From: Fremontodendron californicum
Taxonomy: Eukaryota; Streptophyta; Magnoliopsida; Malvales; Malvaceae
Direction of reading: 5' to 3'
Assembly (NCBI GenBank): GCA_030761205.1
Contig: JAULJL010000032.1
Span: forward strand, 5,771,134-5,835,133
Length of the DNA stretch: 64,000 nt
In this document: piece by piece, positions 46,768 to 59,341 of the stretch
Layout of the letters: each line of letters begins with the position of its first letter
Numbering within the stretch: the stretch's first letter is position 1
Notes under the pieces: model-generated
What the model saw: the letters and a program-made list of their open reading frames with translations, nothing else
Database searches by the model: none
Told to the model about the DNA's origin: nothing
Position numbers and translations under genes: made by a program

Positions 46768-47460
46768 CAAAGCTTCTGGTGGGGATATCCAGAATTTTAC
46801 AGTTTTTAAAAGTGAACAAGTCTTCGGTGGTGATAGCTAAAGCCTCTGGTGGAGATATCCAGGGTTTTATAATTTTGAAACATGAGAAATTTTCTTCTGA
46901 AGGAGTTACCCAGAATTTTACAATGAGCAAGTCTTTGGTGGTGATAGCCAAAGCTTCTGGTGGGGATATCCAGAATTTTACAATTTTAAAAGTGAACAAG
47001 TCTTCGGTGGTGATAGCTGAAGCTTCTGGTAGAGATATCCAGGGTTTTATAATTTTGAAACATGAGAAATCTTCTTCTCAAGGAGTTACCCAGAATTTTA
47101 CAATGAGCAAGTCTTTGGTGGTGATAGCCAAAGCTTCTGGTGGGGATATCCAGAATTTTACAGTTTTAAAAGTGAACAAGTCTTCGGTGGTGATAGCTGA
47201 AGCCTCTGGTAGAGATATCCAGGGTTTTATAATTTTGAAACATTAGAAATCTTCTTCTGAAGGAGTTACCCAGAATATTACAATGAGCAAGTCTTTGGTG
47301 GTTATAGCCAAAGCTTCTGGTGGGGATATCCAGAATTTTATAGTTTTAAAAGTGAACAAGTCTTCGGTGGTGATAGCTGAAGCCTCTGGTGGAGATATCC
47401 AGGGTTTTATAATTTTGAAAAATGAGAAATATTCTTTTGGAGGAGTTATCCAGAATTTTA
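46768..47460 (+). repeat. 180-bp tandem array of the sense element, four copies
   Basis: AAGCTTCTGGTGGGGATATC recurs exactly at 180-bp steps (46770, 46950, 47130, 47310). The unit is the same as at 1-560. The plus-strand frame is open from 46719 to 47246, is broken by one TAG (47243) and resumes at 47283. Confidence 0.93.
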
Positions 47461-47464
47461 TTCA

Positions 47465-47680
47465 ACATGTGCATCTACATCAAGAAGCATTTGCATCAAT
47501 CTAAGTTAGTTGAATCTGCATCAAGAAAGTTTGCATCAAATCAAGTCATTTACATTTGCATCAAAGACATTTGCACCAATCTAAGTCATTTGCATCTACA
47601 TCAAGAAGCGTTTGCGTCAACTAAAGACATTTGCATTTGCATCATGAAGCATTTGCATCATCTCTTAAAGCTGTCAGGTA
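47465..47680 (+). repeat. GCATTTGCATCA-type short repeats
   Basis: Variants of CATTTGCATCAA and CATCTACATCAAGAAGC, homologous to 553-745. Confidence 0.75.
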
Positions 47681-48730
47681 TAATCGAACTCGTTTTGCTT
47701 CTCAAATGAGTCGAGCCCCGAGATCATCGTCGAGGTACTTTTTTTTTATTATTATTATGAACAAGTCTTCGGTGGTGATAGCTGAAGCCTCTGGTGGAGA
47801 TATCCAGAGTTTTTAAAATCCTTTGAAAAGGTAGAAAGTCTTCGGTGGTGATAGCTGAAGCTTCTGGAGGTGATACCCAGAATTTTTACATTTTAAAAAA
47901 TGAGCAAGACTTTGGTGGCGATAGCCGAAGCTTCTGGAGGAGATATCCAGAATTTTAAACACAGCTGAGAACAAGATAGGTTAAGGCCCCGAGACCATCG
48001 TCGAGGTCATTTCCTTTCTTGCAAATCGAATTCGTTTTCCTAAGACGAGTCGAGCCCCGAGATCATCGTCGAGGTACTTTTTTTTATTATTATGAACAAG
48101 TCTTCGGTGGTGATAGCTGAAGCCTCTGGTGGAGATATCCAGAGTTTTTAAAATCCTTTGAAAAGGTAGAAAGTCTTCGGTGGTGATAGCTGAAGCTTCT
48201 GGAGGTGATACCCATAATTTTTTACAGTTTTAAAAATGAGCAAGACTTTGGTGGTGATAGCCGAAGCTTCTGCAGGAGATACCCAGAATTTTAAACACAG
48301 CTGAGAACAAGACAGGTTAAGGCCCCGAGACCATCGTCGAGGTCATTTCCTTTCTTGCAAATCGAATTTGTTTCCTTAAGACGAGTCGAGCCCCGAGACC
48401 ATTGTCGAGGTACTTTTTTTTTATTATTATTATGAACAAGTCTTCGGTGGTGATAGCTAAAGCCTCTGGTGGAGATATCCAGATTTTTAAAATCCTTTGA
48501 AAAGGTAAAAAGTCTTCGGTGGTGATAGCTGAAGCTTCTGGAGGTGATACCCAGAATTTTTACAGTTTTAAAAATGAGCAAGACTTTGGTGGTGATAGCC
48601 GAAGATTCTGGAGGAAATATCCAGAATTTTAAACACAGCTGAGAACAAGACAGGTTAAGACCCTGAGACCATCGTCGAGGTCATTTCCTTTCTTGCAAAT
48701 CGAATTCGTTTCCTTAAGACGGGTCGAGCC
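47681..48730 (+). repeat. About 340-bp higher-order tandem array, three copies
   Basis: TATGAACAAGTCTTCGGTGG recurs near 47755, 48090 and 48431. Each unit holds three GGTGGTGATAGC-type sub-repeats of about 70 bp (relatives of the half-units of the 180-bp array) plus a GC-richer joint CCCCGAGACCATCGTCGAGG and GACGAGTCGAGCCCCGAGAT. The left element has the CCTCCGGGCA array at the same place instead. Confidence 0.9.
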
Positions 48731-48990
48731 TTGATTAGTCAGGGAATTCAATTTAAGGACAAAATCTTCAATTTACTGTTTTAAAAGATATATATATTTG
48801 AAAAAAAAATGAAAAAAGAAAAAAGGAAAAAAGAAAAAAAGAAAAAAAATGGAAAAATAGAAAATGAAAAATGAAAAAATGATAGAAGAATGAAAAAGAA
48901 AACCCCTTTCCCTTTCCTTCGCATGTGATGTCACTGATCGTACAAAATTAGTGTCGGTTTATCTTAGTCTGATTCCTGATTCTCAGCAAT
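48731..48990 (+). other. Conserved pre-PPT spacer of the sense element
   Basis: GGGAATTCAATTTAAGGACA, an A/G-rich tract (about 48790-48900) and TGATTCCTGATTCTCAGCAA match 1810-2056 of the left element. Confidence 0.7.
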
Positions 48991-49007
48991 AGCCAAAGAG
49001 GGGCAGC
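48991..49007 (+). other. Polypurine tract of the sense element
   Basis: AGCCAAAGAGGGGCAGC lies directly upstream of the 3' LTR, identical to 2057-2073. Confidence 0.85.
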
Positions 49008-52000
49008 TGTAGACACCTAATTTTGTCTGGACCACTAAACAGGTATGTTTTCTTCCTATATTGATGTTTTCGAGTGTAAAAAGATTTTTTCATCCTGCAG
49101 GTGGTACTCTGAGACTTAGTTTAAGAGGGCGAGCATAAAAAGTCAAACTTGAAAAAAAGTCAACCCCGAAAAAGTCAACCCCAAAAAGTCAACCCCAAAA
49201 AGTCAACTACTAAAAAAGTCAACCCACTTTCAAAATCAAGATTTTAAGTTCAATTGAAAAATGGTGAAAGAATTTTGATAATCCGAGGTCTACATTGAAA
49301 GATATGGAGTTCGGAAGTTGTGATTTGGAAATTCAGTAGAAAGGAAACCAAAATCCGAGAAATTTGGGGAAAAGTGCTTAAACGATCAAATTGGTCGAAA
49401 TTGAAGGTTCCAAATGAAAGATAAGCACTGACTACGTGTAATGGAGAAGTCACTTGCAAGAAAAATCGAAAGAAAAGTCAATCCGGGAGAAAACCGAGAA
49501 TTAGGGTTTTTAGTGGATTTCGGTGAAATCGGGAAGAATCACAGAAATGGCCCGACTTGGTAAGACCAAAGCCCCCAATGGATGAATAATGATTAAAAAG
49601 GATAGCCCAAGGCTCAGATTGAAGAAAATCTGAAAATCGAACTTGTTTTGAGCAAAATCGGGTTTCGTAGGCAAAAGGGCAAAATTGGAAAATTTGGGAA
49701 AAAAAGCAAATGGACTCCAAAAATTCTGAATATTTGTCAATCTCATTCTTAAATCATTTGAAAGAGATTGGCGAAAGAAAACCTTGATTAGGAGTTCGTT
49801 TGCAAAATGGGCAAATCCTGGGCTTCAAATGTAGTAATTCAAAAAGGAAAATCCCGAAAAAATAGCAAATGATCTCCAAATCTTTTGAAATTTTGCAGAT
49901 CTCATTTTTAAACTATTTGGAAGAGATTGGCGAAAGAAAATCTTGATTCGGAGTTCGTTTGCAAAATGGCCAAATCCCGAGCTTTTTATGCAGTAATTCA
50001 AAAAGGAAAATCCCGGAAAAATAGTAAATGAGCTCCAAATATTTTGAAATTTAGAAGATCTCAATTTTAAATTATTTGGAAGATATTGGCGAAATAAAAT
50101 CTTGATTCGGAGTTCGTTTGCAAAATGGCCAAATCCCGAGCCTCCTATGCAATAATTCGAGAAGATACATCCCGAAACAATAGCAAATGGACTCCAAAAA
50201 TTCTGAAATTTTGCAAATATCACTTTTAAATTATTTGGAAGATATTGGAAAAAGAAAATATTGATTCGGAGTTCGTTTACAAAATGGCCAAATCCCGAGC
50301 CTTTTATGTAGTAAATCAAGCCGACAAATCTCGAAAAAATACCAAATGAGCTCCAAAAATTATGAAAACTTCCAGATCACATTTTTAAATTATTTGGAAG
50401 AGATTGGTGAAGAAAAATCTTGATTTGGAGCTCGTTTAAAAAATGGTAAAATGTAGGGGCATAAAAGGGCATTTTTGGAAGAAAAAATCCAAATAAATAG
50501 CAAACGGACTCGGATAATTTTGAAAACTTCCAGAACTCAATATTTTATTATTTTGGAAGTATTAAAAAAAGAAAAATTGAATTTGGAGTCCGTTTGATAT
50601 TTATTTGCATCCGGGGGGCAAAACGGTCATTTCACCTAAGCAACCGAAAAGGGCTTCTTTGGGCCTTTCAAAAAATCAGAGCTGGGCTGGAAAAGAGAAG
50701 TGTTGGCCTGGCCAAGCCCAAAGGAAGGAGGAAGCTTCTGATTTTTCAATCAAATGGCTAAAAATCAAGAGTTAGTTAGAGATTCTCTTTGATCAAGCCA
50801 TGGTGATTAAGCCACATAGGCCAAGAGAGATGTCAACATTATTCTTTAACAGCTGTAATTTGAGAGAGCTGAGATGCTAATCTAAAGGTGGTAATTTCAT
50901 GATTTTTCACCTTGAATTATTAGCCATTTGATGGAAAATTGGTTACACAAAAAATGACAACATCCTAGGGGAGGAGAGAGGTAAAATTCTGCCAACACTA
51001 AGGGGAGGTCAGAATTTCGAATTTTGAACTTCATTTTGGCTGATTTCTCTTGGTTTTTCTTAGTTTTTTTCTTCTTGGTTGAGAGCAAAAAAGAAAAGTT
51101 TAGAAAAAAAAAGAAAAGTTTGAAGAGATAAAGCTTGAAAGATAGCTTCTTGAGGTTGCTCTTGAGCACCAACTCTTGCACTTTCTTGATTTTCTATTCT
51201 TGTTTTTGCTATTTTGATTTCTATTTGGTGAGTTTCAATTTTCAATAAATTTTTTTTTATTGTTCTTTTAAGTTCTTCCTTCATCTCTTTCTTAAGTATA
51301 TTTTTTACATTTTATTTTTACAATAAACTCGCCATGGCCAAATGGCCTACATTATTTATTTAAGTTGCTGTTTTGGGTTCATTTTACCATATTGTTTATG
51401 TTATTTTCTTTGATTTTGATGTTTTAAATGTTATGTTACTTCATATTCTTGAGTTATATTTTAATTTGCTTGCTTTGTTTGTTGCCATTTATGTTTTAGA
51501 TATCATGTTTTTGCATTTTTAATTTTCTGTTTTCATGTTGTTTAAATTTGAGCATGTTTTAGATTTAGTATATCAAGTGTTTGTGAAAATGCTTGTATGG
51601 TCTTTGCATGATTTTTGTTTTATATCTTAGTTGAACATGTTTTAGATTTAGTATATTAAGTGTTTGCGAAAATGCTTGTGTGATTTTTGCATGATTTAAG
51701 TGTTATATTTTAGTTGAGCATGTTAGTATACCAAGTGTTTATGAAAATGCCATGCTTGTTGGAGCTTGAGGCCATTTGGCTACTCCATGTGTTTTGCATT
51801 GTGCGATTGCATTTTTGTCATGTTAGTTGGTAGGTTTTGCCATTTGCATATCATTTGATTTAGTTTTGCATGCTAGTATGCCAAGTGTTTGTGAAAATGC
51901 CATGTTTGCTTGTTACATTATGCTATTCGGCCCTCTTGGAATTTTTGCATTTTTTGTGCATTCTTGCCATGTTAGTTGATAGGTTAGAATTTGCATGATA

Positions 52001-54412
52001 TTTGATTGAGTTTTTGGATTAAGCATGCTTTGTGTTTGTGAAAATGCCATGCATATTTCAGTTATTAAGCTAGGTTTATTTGCCATGCATGTTCATGCAT
52101 TTTAGGTCTAGGTTGCATTAAATGTCATGCAAGTTCATTTAGGTCTAGGTCACTTTATGAATGCCATGCATTTTTTCATGACATTTAGGTTTAAATCCAT
52201 GCATTTCATGCATTATGTTTGCTGCATCGTTTCATGCATTTCATGTTCATGCCACTTGAATAATGACTTGAGCCAATTAATGTTTCAAAGTCATGCTCTC
52301 TTGAGCACACTTGTGGAAAATTAAGTTTGTCAAGTTGATTGTTCTACCTTTGTGATTTTTTTTTTACTTAGCTAATTTTTATCTAACTTTCAAAAAGTCC
52401 TAGCTACTGTTTGCAAGTCATTTTATGAGCTTCAAATATTTTTACTTTGATTTTTAAATGATTTTACCAAAGCCATCAGAAATTTTGGCAAAGCAGTTTT
52501 TTTTTTCAACCAAAACTCGTACATCTTTGATTTTTCTGGGAATTCATCTTTAATCAGAAAATTAAGCCTATTTTTTCCCGTGTATTTTTGCATGTCCTGA
52601 GTCTCCAGTATTATTTTCAGAATTTTTTGAATTTTTAAAAATAGGATAAAAAATCGTGGCTTAAAACTGGACAGTGGAGTCAGAATTGAATTTAAAGAAA
52701 AATCATTTTTCTGTTTTGGTTAAGTTACTTAGAGTGGGCTGATTAGGAGGGTTAGCTACTGACTTAGGATAGTTTCTAAGCCTTTTTAAACTCTAAAAAT
52801 GGTTTTTCAAGTCTCGGGTTAAGGGTAGTCAAGTACGGATTTTTTAAACTTAGGAAATTAGAGCCATTTAAAAAAAGATTTAGCCCAGTTTTTATTTTTA
52901 ATTCAAGCTTTTCAAAATTGTTTTCAAACAATCACAAAGTATTTTGGTTTTAGAATATTTAATTTGTCATATTTTCCTAAGGTAGCCGGATATCTTTTTA
53001 GATATACGTATTTCCTTAATTAAAGGAAAAAATACATTTCATGCATTGTATTTTTCATATTCATGCATTTTATATAATATGAGATTCATGCTATAATAAT
53101 TCCTATGATATTTTTATTATTTTGATTTATATTTTTTGATGTTACATGGTTTATTATATGGTTTTGAATATTTCATGATATCCTATGCTTTTATTTAGTT
53201 ATTTTTATTTAGCATATACTATGTTCATGCATTATTATTTTTATTTTCATGCATATTATATGATAGCATTATTTTATTCCATGTCATTTAAATCATATGC
53301 CATATCATTCATATTTGTCATGTCATTTAAATTATTTTATTTCATTTAGGATATATTATGTCATATAGAATATTTTATTTCATTTTGATTATATCATATG
53401 ACTTAGGATATTGCATTTCATGTAGAATATATTATATTACCTAGGTCATTTCATTTCATTTAGGATATATTATGTCATCTAGAATATTTTATTTCATTTA
53501 GATTATATCATATGACTTAGGATATTGCATTTCATATAGAATGTATTATGTTACATAGGTCATTTAATTTAATTTAGAATATCTTATATAACTTAGGATA
53601 TTCCATTTCATTTAGAAGATGCTAAGGCATTCAAATCATGTCATGTCATTAGGTTGCATTATATTATTTAGATTTTGCTATGTCATTTTATTTATGTCAT
53701 GCATATACATATTCATTTCTTTTAAATGTTTTCAAAAAAGATAATGGTTTTCAATAAAATAAAGATATTCCCGAGTTAAAATAATTCATGAGTTCTCTGC
53801 CGGGTTTGCTGGGGAGGATATCATCAATTATTATTAATAACGGAATATCTTCTTTAAAAAGAGAATGATTCGGAAAATTTTCCAAAATTTTCCAAAATTT
53901 CTATATTTTGCCACGTTTGTTGGGGAATATAGGAAAATTTTGAATTTATAAATTCCAGATCATTTTCAATAAAAAATGGAATTATTTTTCTTTAAATTGG
54001 GAATTAACTTGAAATACTAAATTTAAAACCAATTTTTACCGAGACTTGAGATAACACACGATTAATAAGGTACCGATTTATACGGGCGTTGTGGGGGTGC
54101 TAATCCTTCCCCACACGTAACCGACTCCCGAACCCGTTTCTTTGATTTCTCTGGTTTAAAACGCAGACTTGAAATTGGTTTTCAAAATGTTTTAATTAAT
54201 TTTTAAAATATTTTATAAAACCGGTTTTAATAGGTGGCTGATCACACCTAGCTAAAAAAGATTGGTGGCGACTCTATGTCTTTTTTAAGGTCATTTGAAA
54301 ACCTTCATTTTTTTAGAGGAATTAAGTCGACTTTTTCTCGGTTTTTTTTAATGTCACGCTTAACGAATAATAAAGTCTTGCGATGAGACTCGTTATTTTT
54401 TAGGTTGCGACA
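49008..54412 (+). mobile_element. 3' LTR of the sense element (LTR C)
   Basis: 5405 bp, aligned end to end with LTR B with only scattered differences by eye (for example TTGTCTGG against TTGTCCGG near the start, and a GAGGG/GAGGA change near position 120). W-box array at 49141-49225, tandem block at about 49725-50420, TGGCGACTC at 54266-54274. It is followed by CTTAT (54413-54417), the right copy of the target duplication. Confidence 0.94.
49141..49225 (+). promoter_or_regulatory. W-box array in LTR C
   Basis: Six AGTCAA cores start 133 bp inside the LTR, with 13-17 bp spacing. Confidence 0.6.
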
Positions 54413-54417
54413 CTTAT

Positions 54418-54803
54418 CTTTCATTTGAAACCTTCAATTTCGACCAATTCGATCGTTTAAGCACTTTTCCCCAAATAACCCGGATTAGGATTTTCTTTCT
54501 ACTGAATCTCCATAACCCAACTTTCGAACTCCATATCTTTCGATGTAGACCTCGAATTATCAAAATTCTTTTGCCATTTTTCAATTGAACTTCAAATCTT
54601 GATTTTGAAAATGGGTTGACTTTTTTAGTAGTTGACTTTTCGAGGTTGACTTTTTTCAAGTTTGACTTTTTATGCTCGCCTTCTTAGACTAAGTCCCGGA
54701 GTACCACCTACAGGATGAAAAAAAGTCTTTTTACATTCTGAAACATCAATTTAGGAAGAAAACATACCTGTTTTAGTGGTCCGAACAAAATTAGGTGTCT
54801 ACA
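54418..54803 (-). mobile_element. 3' LTR of the antisense element, part 2 (LTR D, proximal end)
   Basis: It continues the LTR interrupted at 33687 and ends at GGTGTCTACA, the reverse complement of the LTR start. It contains four TTGACT W-box cores at 54616-54666, 137 bp from its end. Confidence 0.92.
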
Positions 54804-54820
54804 GCTGCCCTTCTTTGACT
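54804..54820 (-). other. Polypurine tract of the antisense element
   Basis: On the minus strand AGTCAAAGAAGGGCAGC lies next to TGTCTACA-type LTR sequence. This shows that LTR D is the 3' LTR and that the internal region runs to the right. Confidence 0.82.
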
Positions 54821-54989
54821 ATTGCTGAGAATCAGGAATCAGGTAAAGATAAATAAAAACTAATTTTGTCCGGTTAGTGAAATCACATGTGAAAAGAAGG
54901 GGATTTCTTTTTTCTTTTCATTTTTTTTGAGAAAAATTGTAAATAGAAGATATTGTCCTTAAATTAAATTCCCGTCTTAAGGAAACGAG

Positions 54990-55205
54990 TTCGATTTGCA
55001 AGAAAAAATTATGCCCGGAGGTCTTAAGAATGATGCTCGGAGGTCTTAAAAATGGTGCCCGGAGGCCTTACCCGTGATTTTTTTTTTTAAAAAAATGCGC
55101 TATATGCTGCTTCAAAAATAATGCCTGGAGGTCTGAAAAATGGTGCCCGGAGGTTTTAAGGATGGTGCCCGAAGGTCTTAAGAGTGGTGCCTGGAAGCCT
55201 TACCC
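54990..55205 (-). repeat. Short GCCCGGAGGTCTTA array
   Basis: Six or seven copies at steps of 24-36 bp. It is the antisense form of the AAGACCTCCGGGCA motif that makes up the array at 770-1755. Confidence 0.82.
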
Positions 55206-55214
55206 GTGATTTGA

Positions 55215-55620
55215 AAATACCTTGACGACGTTCTCAAGGCTCGACTCATTTGATGAAACAAAATGAATTCGATTTAAAACAAAAGGAAATACCTCGATAG
55301 TGGTCTCAAGGCTCGACTCATTTGATAAAACAAAATGAATTCGATTTAAAACAAAAGAAAATACCTTGACGGTGGTCTCAAGGCTCGATTCATTTGATAA
55401 AACAGAATGAATTCGATTTAAAACAAAAGGAAATACTAAGAATGATTCTGGGTTTGGTTCATTTGGAAAAAATAAATTTAACTTGAAAATGAAAGGAACA
55501 TACCTCGACGGCGGTCTCGGGGCTCGACTTATTTGAGAAACAAAATGAGTTCGATTTGGAAAGGAAACGTACCTCGACGGTGATCTCGGGGCTCGACTCG
55601 TTTGAAAAACAGAACGAGTT
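55215..55620 (-). repeat. About 73-bp array with CTCGACGGTGGTCTC motif
   Basis: GGTCTCAAGGCTCGACTCAT recurs near 55222, 55297 and 55371, then diverged copies at about 55500-55600. It is the antisense relative of the CCCCGAGACCATCGTCGAGG joint in the 340-bp array at 47681-48730. Confidence 0.8.
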
Positions 55621-57125
55621 TACTTTGGGGAAGTCCAAGTTTTCCTGATTTCTGCAATGTTAGCTAAATGCAATGATGAGAATGACATGCTTTGCAAATG
55701 CTTGTATGTTTCCTAAGAATGAATGCAATCAAATGATTGTGTCATGATTTCTAATCCATGGTTTCTTTGAGGTTCACAGATTATACGACTTCATGACGGA
55801 GTCTTCAATTGTTCACTGATGCCCCACTTAAGGAAACCTTCACTCAAGATAACTTGTCAAACAGTCTCAGTTTCTGGCTTTCGCTGAAGTTTACAGATTT
55901 TGTGACTTCGTGATGGAGTCTCCAACCCGTTCACTGTTTTCTTTTCTTGGTGAACTTTCCAAACCTTTCCCAAGATTTAAATCTATTCCTTAGTAATACT
56001 TTGAAATCCTTTTATTTAAAGATTTTTTTATTACTAATCATCATTCAATTTAATAACAATCATAATGCATCTCAAAAATGTATGAAAGAAAATATGAATC
56101 AAGCAAAAATTGTCATGAAAAGGATAACAAGAATTTATTGAAAGAAATGTTTTAAAATAGTAAAAATAAATATCAAGGATATAAGAAACAAATGTAAAGT
56201 TATAGGTTGTAGATGCCCCGGATGCGGAATATCTTGGACCCCTCTTTTTCAAACCATCTGAAATTCCTCTTGAACAAGCAATTTACTTGAGTAACCTCTC
56301 GGCTTTCGTAGTTACATCAGACTGAGTTGTTCCCCTTTCTTTTGATTTTCAGATGCTTTCTCCCCCTTTACACGGAGCATTTATTCGAACTTTTAATCAG
56401 TACCTGAGCCGCCCTTTGCGGGTTTTCAACTCAAGTGTCCTCCATTCGGTATTAAGTCGCCCTTTGTGGGTTTTCGGCTTAAACCTCTCCTTTTACATTC
56501 TTTTTTCATTTTTTTTTTTTGTATTCTACCATGCATCTGAGAATTTTAAATGTTTCCAAGGTAAAAATGTCAATTCAAAAGATGGGATGAATTATGAGAA
56601 TAACCTTTCAAATTAAATATCCATGCTTGATCAAAATGGGCTTTTAAAGCATGTAATGTAGGCCAAGGTTTAGGTTTAGAAAGAAAGGATAAAATAAGCC
56701 CAAAGTGTGTCTAAGGGTGATTGGATCAAGGATCATTTCCTGAGGAGAACTCATTCTTGAAACATTTGTCCCTTTTTTTTTTGGAACTTTCTTTTCTTAT
56801 TTTTTTGCTTTGTTGGCTTTCATTTGCCATTTTTTCCGATGGCTTTCTTTTTGCCATGATTTTTTTATTTTTCCTCGCATTTGCCCTCCAGTGTAGAGGG
56901 TAATCCTTGATCAAGGGTTTAAAGAAAGGAATAATTCCTAAGGCTCAAAGGGGTGACTAAGGATAATTTCTTCTTAGTGAAAGGAATATGAAAGATGGCC
57001 ATTCATCATATCAAGCATGAATATTCTCTTTGAAAAGCAATTCACAGGGGAGATAGATATATAGAATTTCCATTTTTACACTTGGAATCGTTCGAATTTC
57101 CAAGTGCACAACATCACACTTTTTT

Positions 57126-59341
57126 TTAAGCATAATACTTCTTCAGTTCATCAGCATTCACGGGATTTCTGAAATCCTCCCCGTCCATTCTAGTTAAAAT
57201 CAATGCTCCTCCAGAAAAAACTCTTTTTACCACATAGGGTCCTTCCTAATTCGGAGCCCACTTTCCTCTTGGGTCCTTCACTATAGGGAGAATTTTCCTC
57301 AGTACCAACTCCTCCTCTCGAAACTGTCTAGGACGAATTTTGTTGTTGTGGGCTCGAATCATCATTTTCTGATACAACTGCCCGTGACAAATTGCTTTCA
57401 ATCTTTTCTCCTAGATGAGATTCAACTGTTCATAACGAGCTCTAACCCATTCTTCTTCCTCTAAGCCAACTTCCATCAAAACCCGAAGTGAAGGGATCTC
57501 AACTTCAGTAGGTAGCAGTGCTTCCATCCCGTATACCAAAGAAAACGTCGTTGTCCCTGTAGATGTACGGACCGAAGTATGATATGCATGAAGAGCAAAA
57601 GGCAAGATGTCATGCCAATCCTTGTACACATTGGTCATCTTCTCAACAATCTTCTTAATGTTCTTATTGGCTGCTTCTACTACCCCATTCATCTTCGGAC
57701 GGTAAGGTGCCGAATTATGATGTGTGATCTTGAATTGAGTACACACTTCTCTCATCATCTTATTGTTCAAATTGAGAGCATTATCCGAAATAATTCTTGC
57801 TGGCAACCCATAACGGCATATGATTTCTTTCTTAACAAATCTGCATACCACCAACTTTGTTATATTCGCATAGGAAGCAGCTTCTATCCACTTTGTCAAC
57901 TAATCTATTGCCACCAAGATGAAACGATGTTCATTTGAAGCTTTCGGAGTGATAGGCCCAATCATATCCATTCCCCACATTGAAAAGGGCCATGGTGCAG
58001 TCATGACATGTAATGGCGATGACGGCACATGAATCTTATCTGCATATATCTGGCATTTATGGCACTTTCGGGAATAACTGATACAATCTCCTTCCATTGT
58101 CAACCAATAATACCCTGCCCTCATAATCTGTTTAGCAAGCATGTGACCATTAGCATGAGTGCCACATATCCCTTCTGGACCTCTTCTATAATTCTCCGAG
58201 CTTCGGCAGATTCGACACATATCAACAAGACTTGGTCTTTTCCTTTCTTGTAGAGAATCTCACTGTCTAGAACCAAACCCATTGCTAGCCTTCTCAGAGT
58301 CCTCTTGTCATTTTCTGTTCCTTGTTCTGGATACTATTGACTCTTGATGTATTGCAAGATATCGTTATACCAAGGGAGGCCATCTGCTTCTTCTTCAATA
58401 CTCAGATAGTGGGTAGGAGACTTATATATACTTATCTTTATTGGTACAACTTCAGCCCTTTCATTCACTTTAAACATTGATGACAAAGTAGCCAGAGCAT
58501 CTGCCATTCAATTTTCTTCTCGAGGAAAGTAATTGAAATTCACTTCTTCAAATTCCTCTAATAAACTCAATATGAGTTCTCGGTATCGGATTAGCTTTGT
58601 ATCTCGAGTTTTCCATTCTCCTCGTAGCTGGTATATCACTAAGGCTGAGTCTCCAAAAACTTCCAATACTTTGATCTTTCTGTCCACTGCAGCACGAAGG
58701 CCCATAGTACACGCTTCATACTCGGTAGTATTGTTTGTACAATCAAAATACAATCTAGCAGTGCAAGGATAATAATCTTCTTCTGGGGATATGAGCACTG
58801 TACCAATTCCATGCCCCATGGCATTAGATGCGCCATCAAAATACATTTTCCACACTTTCTTCTTCAGGGGAATCTCATCTGCTTGTGAAACATACATCAA
58901 ATCTTCATTCGAAAAGTCAAAATTCAACGGCTCATAATCTTCCACTGCCTGACTTGCTAAGAATTCAGCCACTGCACTGCCTTTGATAGCTTTCTGACTC
59001 ACATATACAATGTCGTACTCTGACAATAAAACCTGCCATCTTGCCGTCCTCCCTGACAAAAAATGTGCTTCCAACATGTACTTGACTAGATCCAGCTTGG
59101 CAATCAACCACGTTGTGTGGTACAACATGTACTGTCTGAGTCTTCGAGTAGTCCAGGCTAAGGCACAACACAACTTTTCTATCGACGAATATTTCAACTC
59201 ATAATCTGTGAACTTCTTGCTGAGGTAGTAAACTGCCTGTTCTTTCTTTCTAGTCTCATCAAGCTGCCCCAGAATACAACCTATGGATCTCTCAAATACT
59301 GATAAATACAGTATCATTGGTTTATCCAGAACAGGTGGCAA
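57126..59341 (-). pseudogene. pol: pol remnant: two RNase H domains and integrase, multiply broken
   Basis: The first frame (59341-58508) starts at LPPVLDKPMILYLSVF, the RNase H next to the reverse transcriptase (residues 1-130), then an archaeal-type RNase H with YFDGASN (Asp169), TEYEAC (Glu207/209) and GDSALV (Asp231). After TGA 58508-58510 and TAG 58334-58336 a linker and a one-base frameshift (about 58175) lead to integrase: HHCC finger (H-x3-H, CHKC), WGMDMIGPI, then TAG 57900-57902, SDNA and GVVEAANKN. Asp and Glu of the last two are 35 residues apart (D,35,E). TAG 57411-57413 and 57246-57248 interrupt the tail, which ends with EGPYVV (GPY/F) and the stop at 57126. The second RNase H is a Tat-lineage hallmark. 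Protease and reverse transcriptase are gone: the frame meets LTR sequence at 59338-59341. Confidence 0.9.

Larger units (their letters stand above)
33688..54412 (+). mobile_element. Complete but pol-less Tat/Ogre-type element (20.7 kb), nested in LTR D
   Basis: Both LTRs (33688-39078, 5391 bp; 49008-54412, 5405 bp), primer-binding site, gag-type ORFs, 3' UTR arrays, polypurine tract and a perfect 5-bp target duplication are present. The LTRs look nearly identical by eye, so the insertion is young. Between the end of gag (43990) and the segment that in the antisense relative follows the pol stop (about 44790 here) lies only about 800 bp without protease, reverse transcriptase, RNase H or integrase motifs. 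It is therefore a non-autonomous derivative (LARD-like) that would need enzymes from another copy. Confidence 0.93.
54821..57125 (-). other. 3' UTR of the antisense element
   Basis: From the pol stop toward the LTR: conserved non-coding part (57125 to about 55640), then two tandem tracts and an A/T-rich pre-PPT spacer. At about 56407-56485 GCCCTTTGCGGGTTTTCAACT and GCCCTTTGTGGGTTTTCGGCT form a 61-bp direct repeat, and at about 55765-55930 two copies of GACTTC(A/G)TGA(C/T)GGAGTCT occur. The small ORFs have no recognisable product. Confidence 0.6.

Noticed and set aside
56353..56903. Plus-strand ORFs of 87 and 60 codons
   Set aside because: They fall in the non-coding 3' UTR of the antisense element; composition is T-rich and no motif is seen.
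57579..59204. Plus-strand ORFs at 57579-57938, 58029-58253, 58533-58772 and 59010-59204
   Set aside because: They lie opposite the integrase and RNase H remnant, which has clear motifs on the minus strand.
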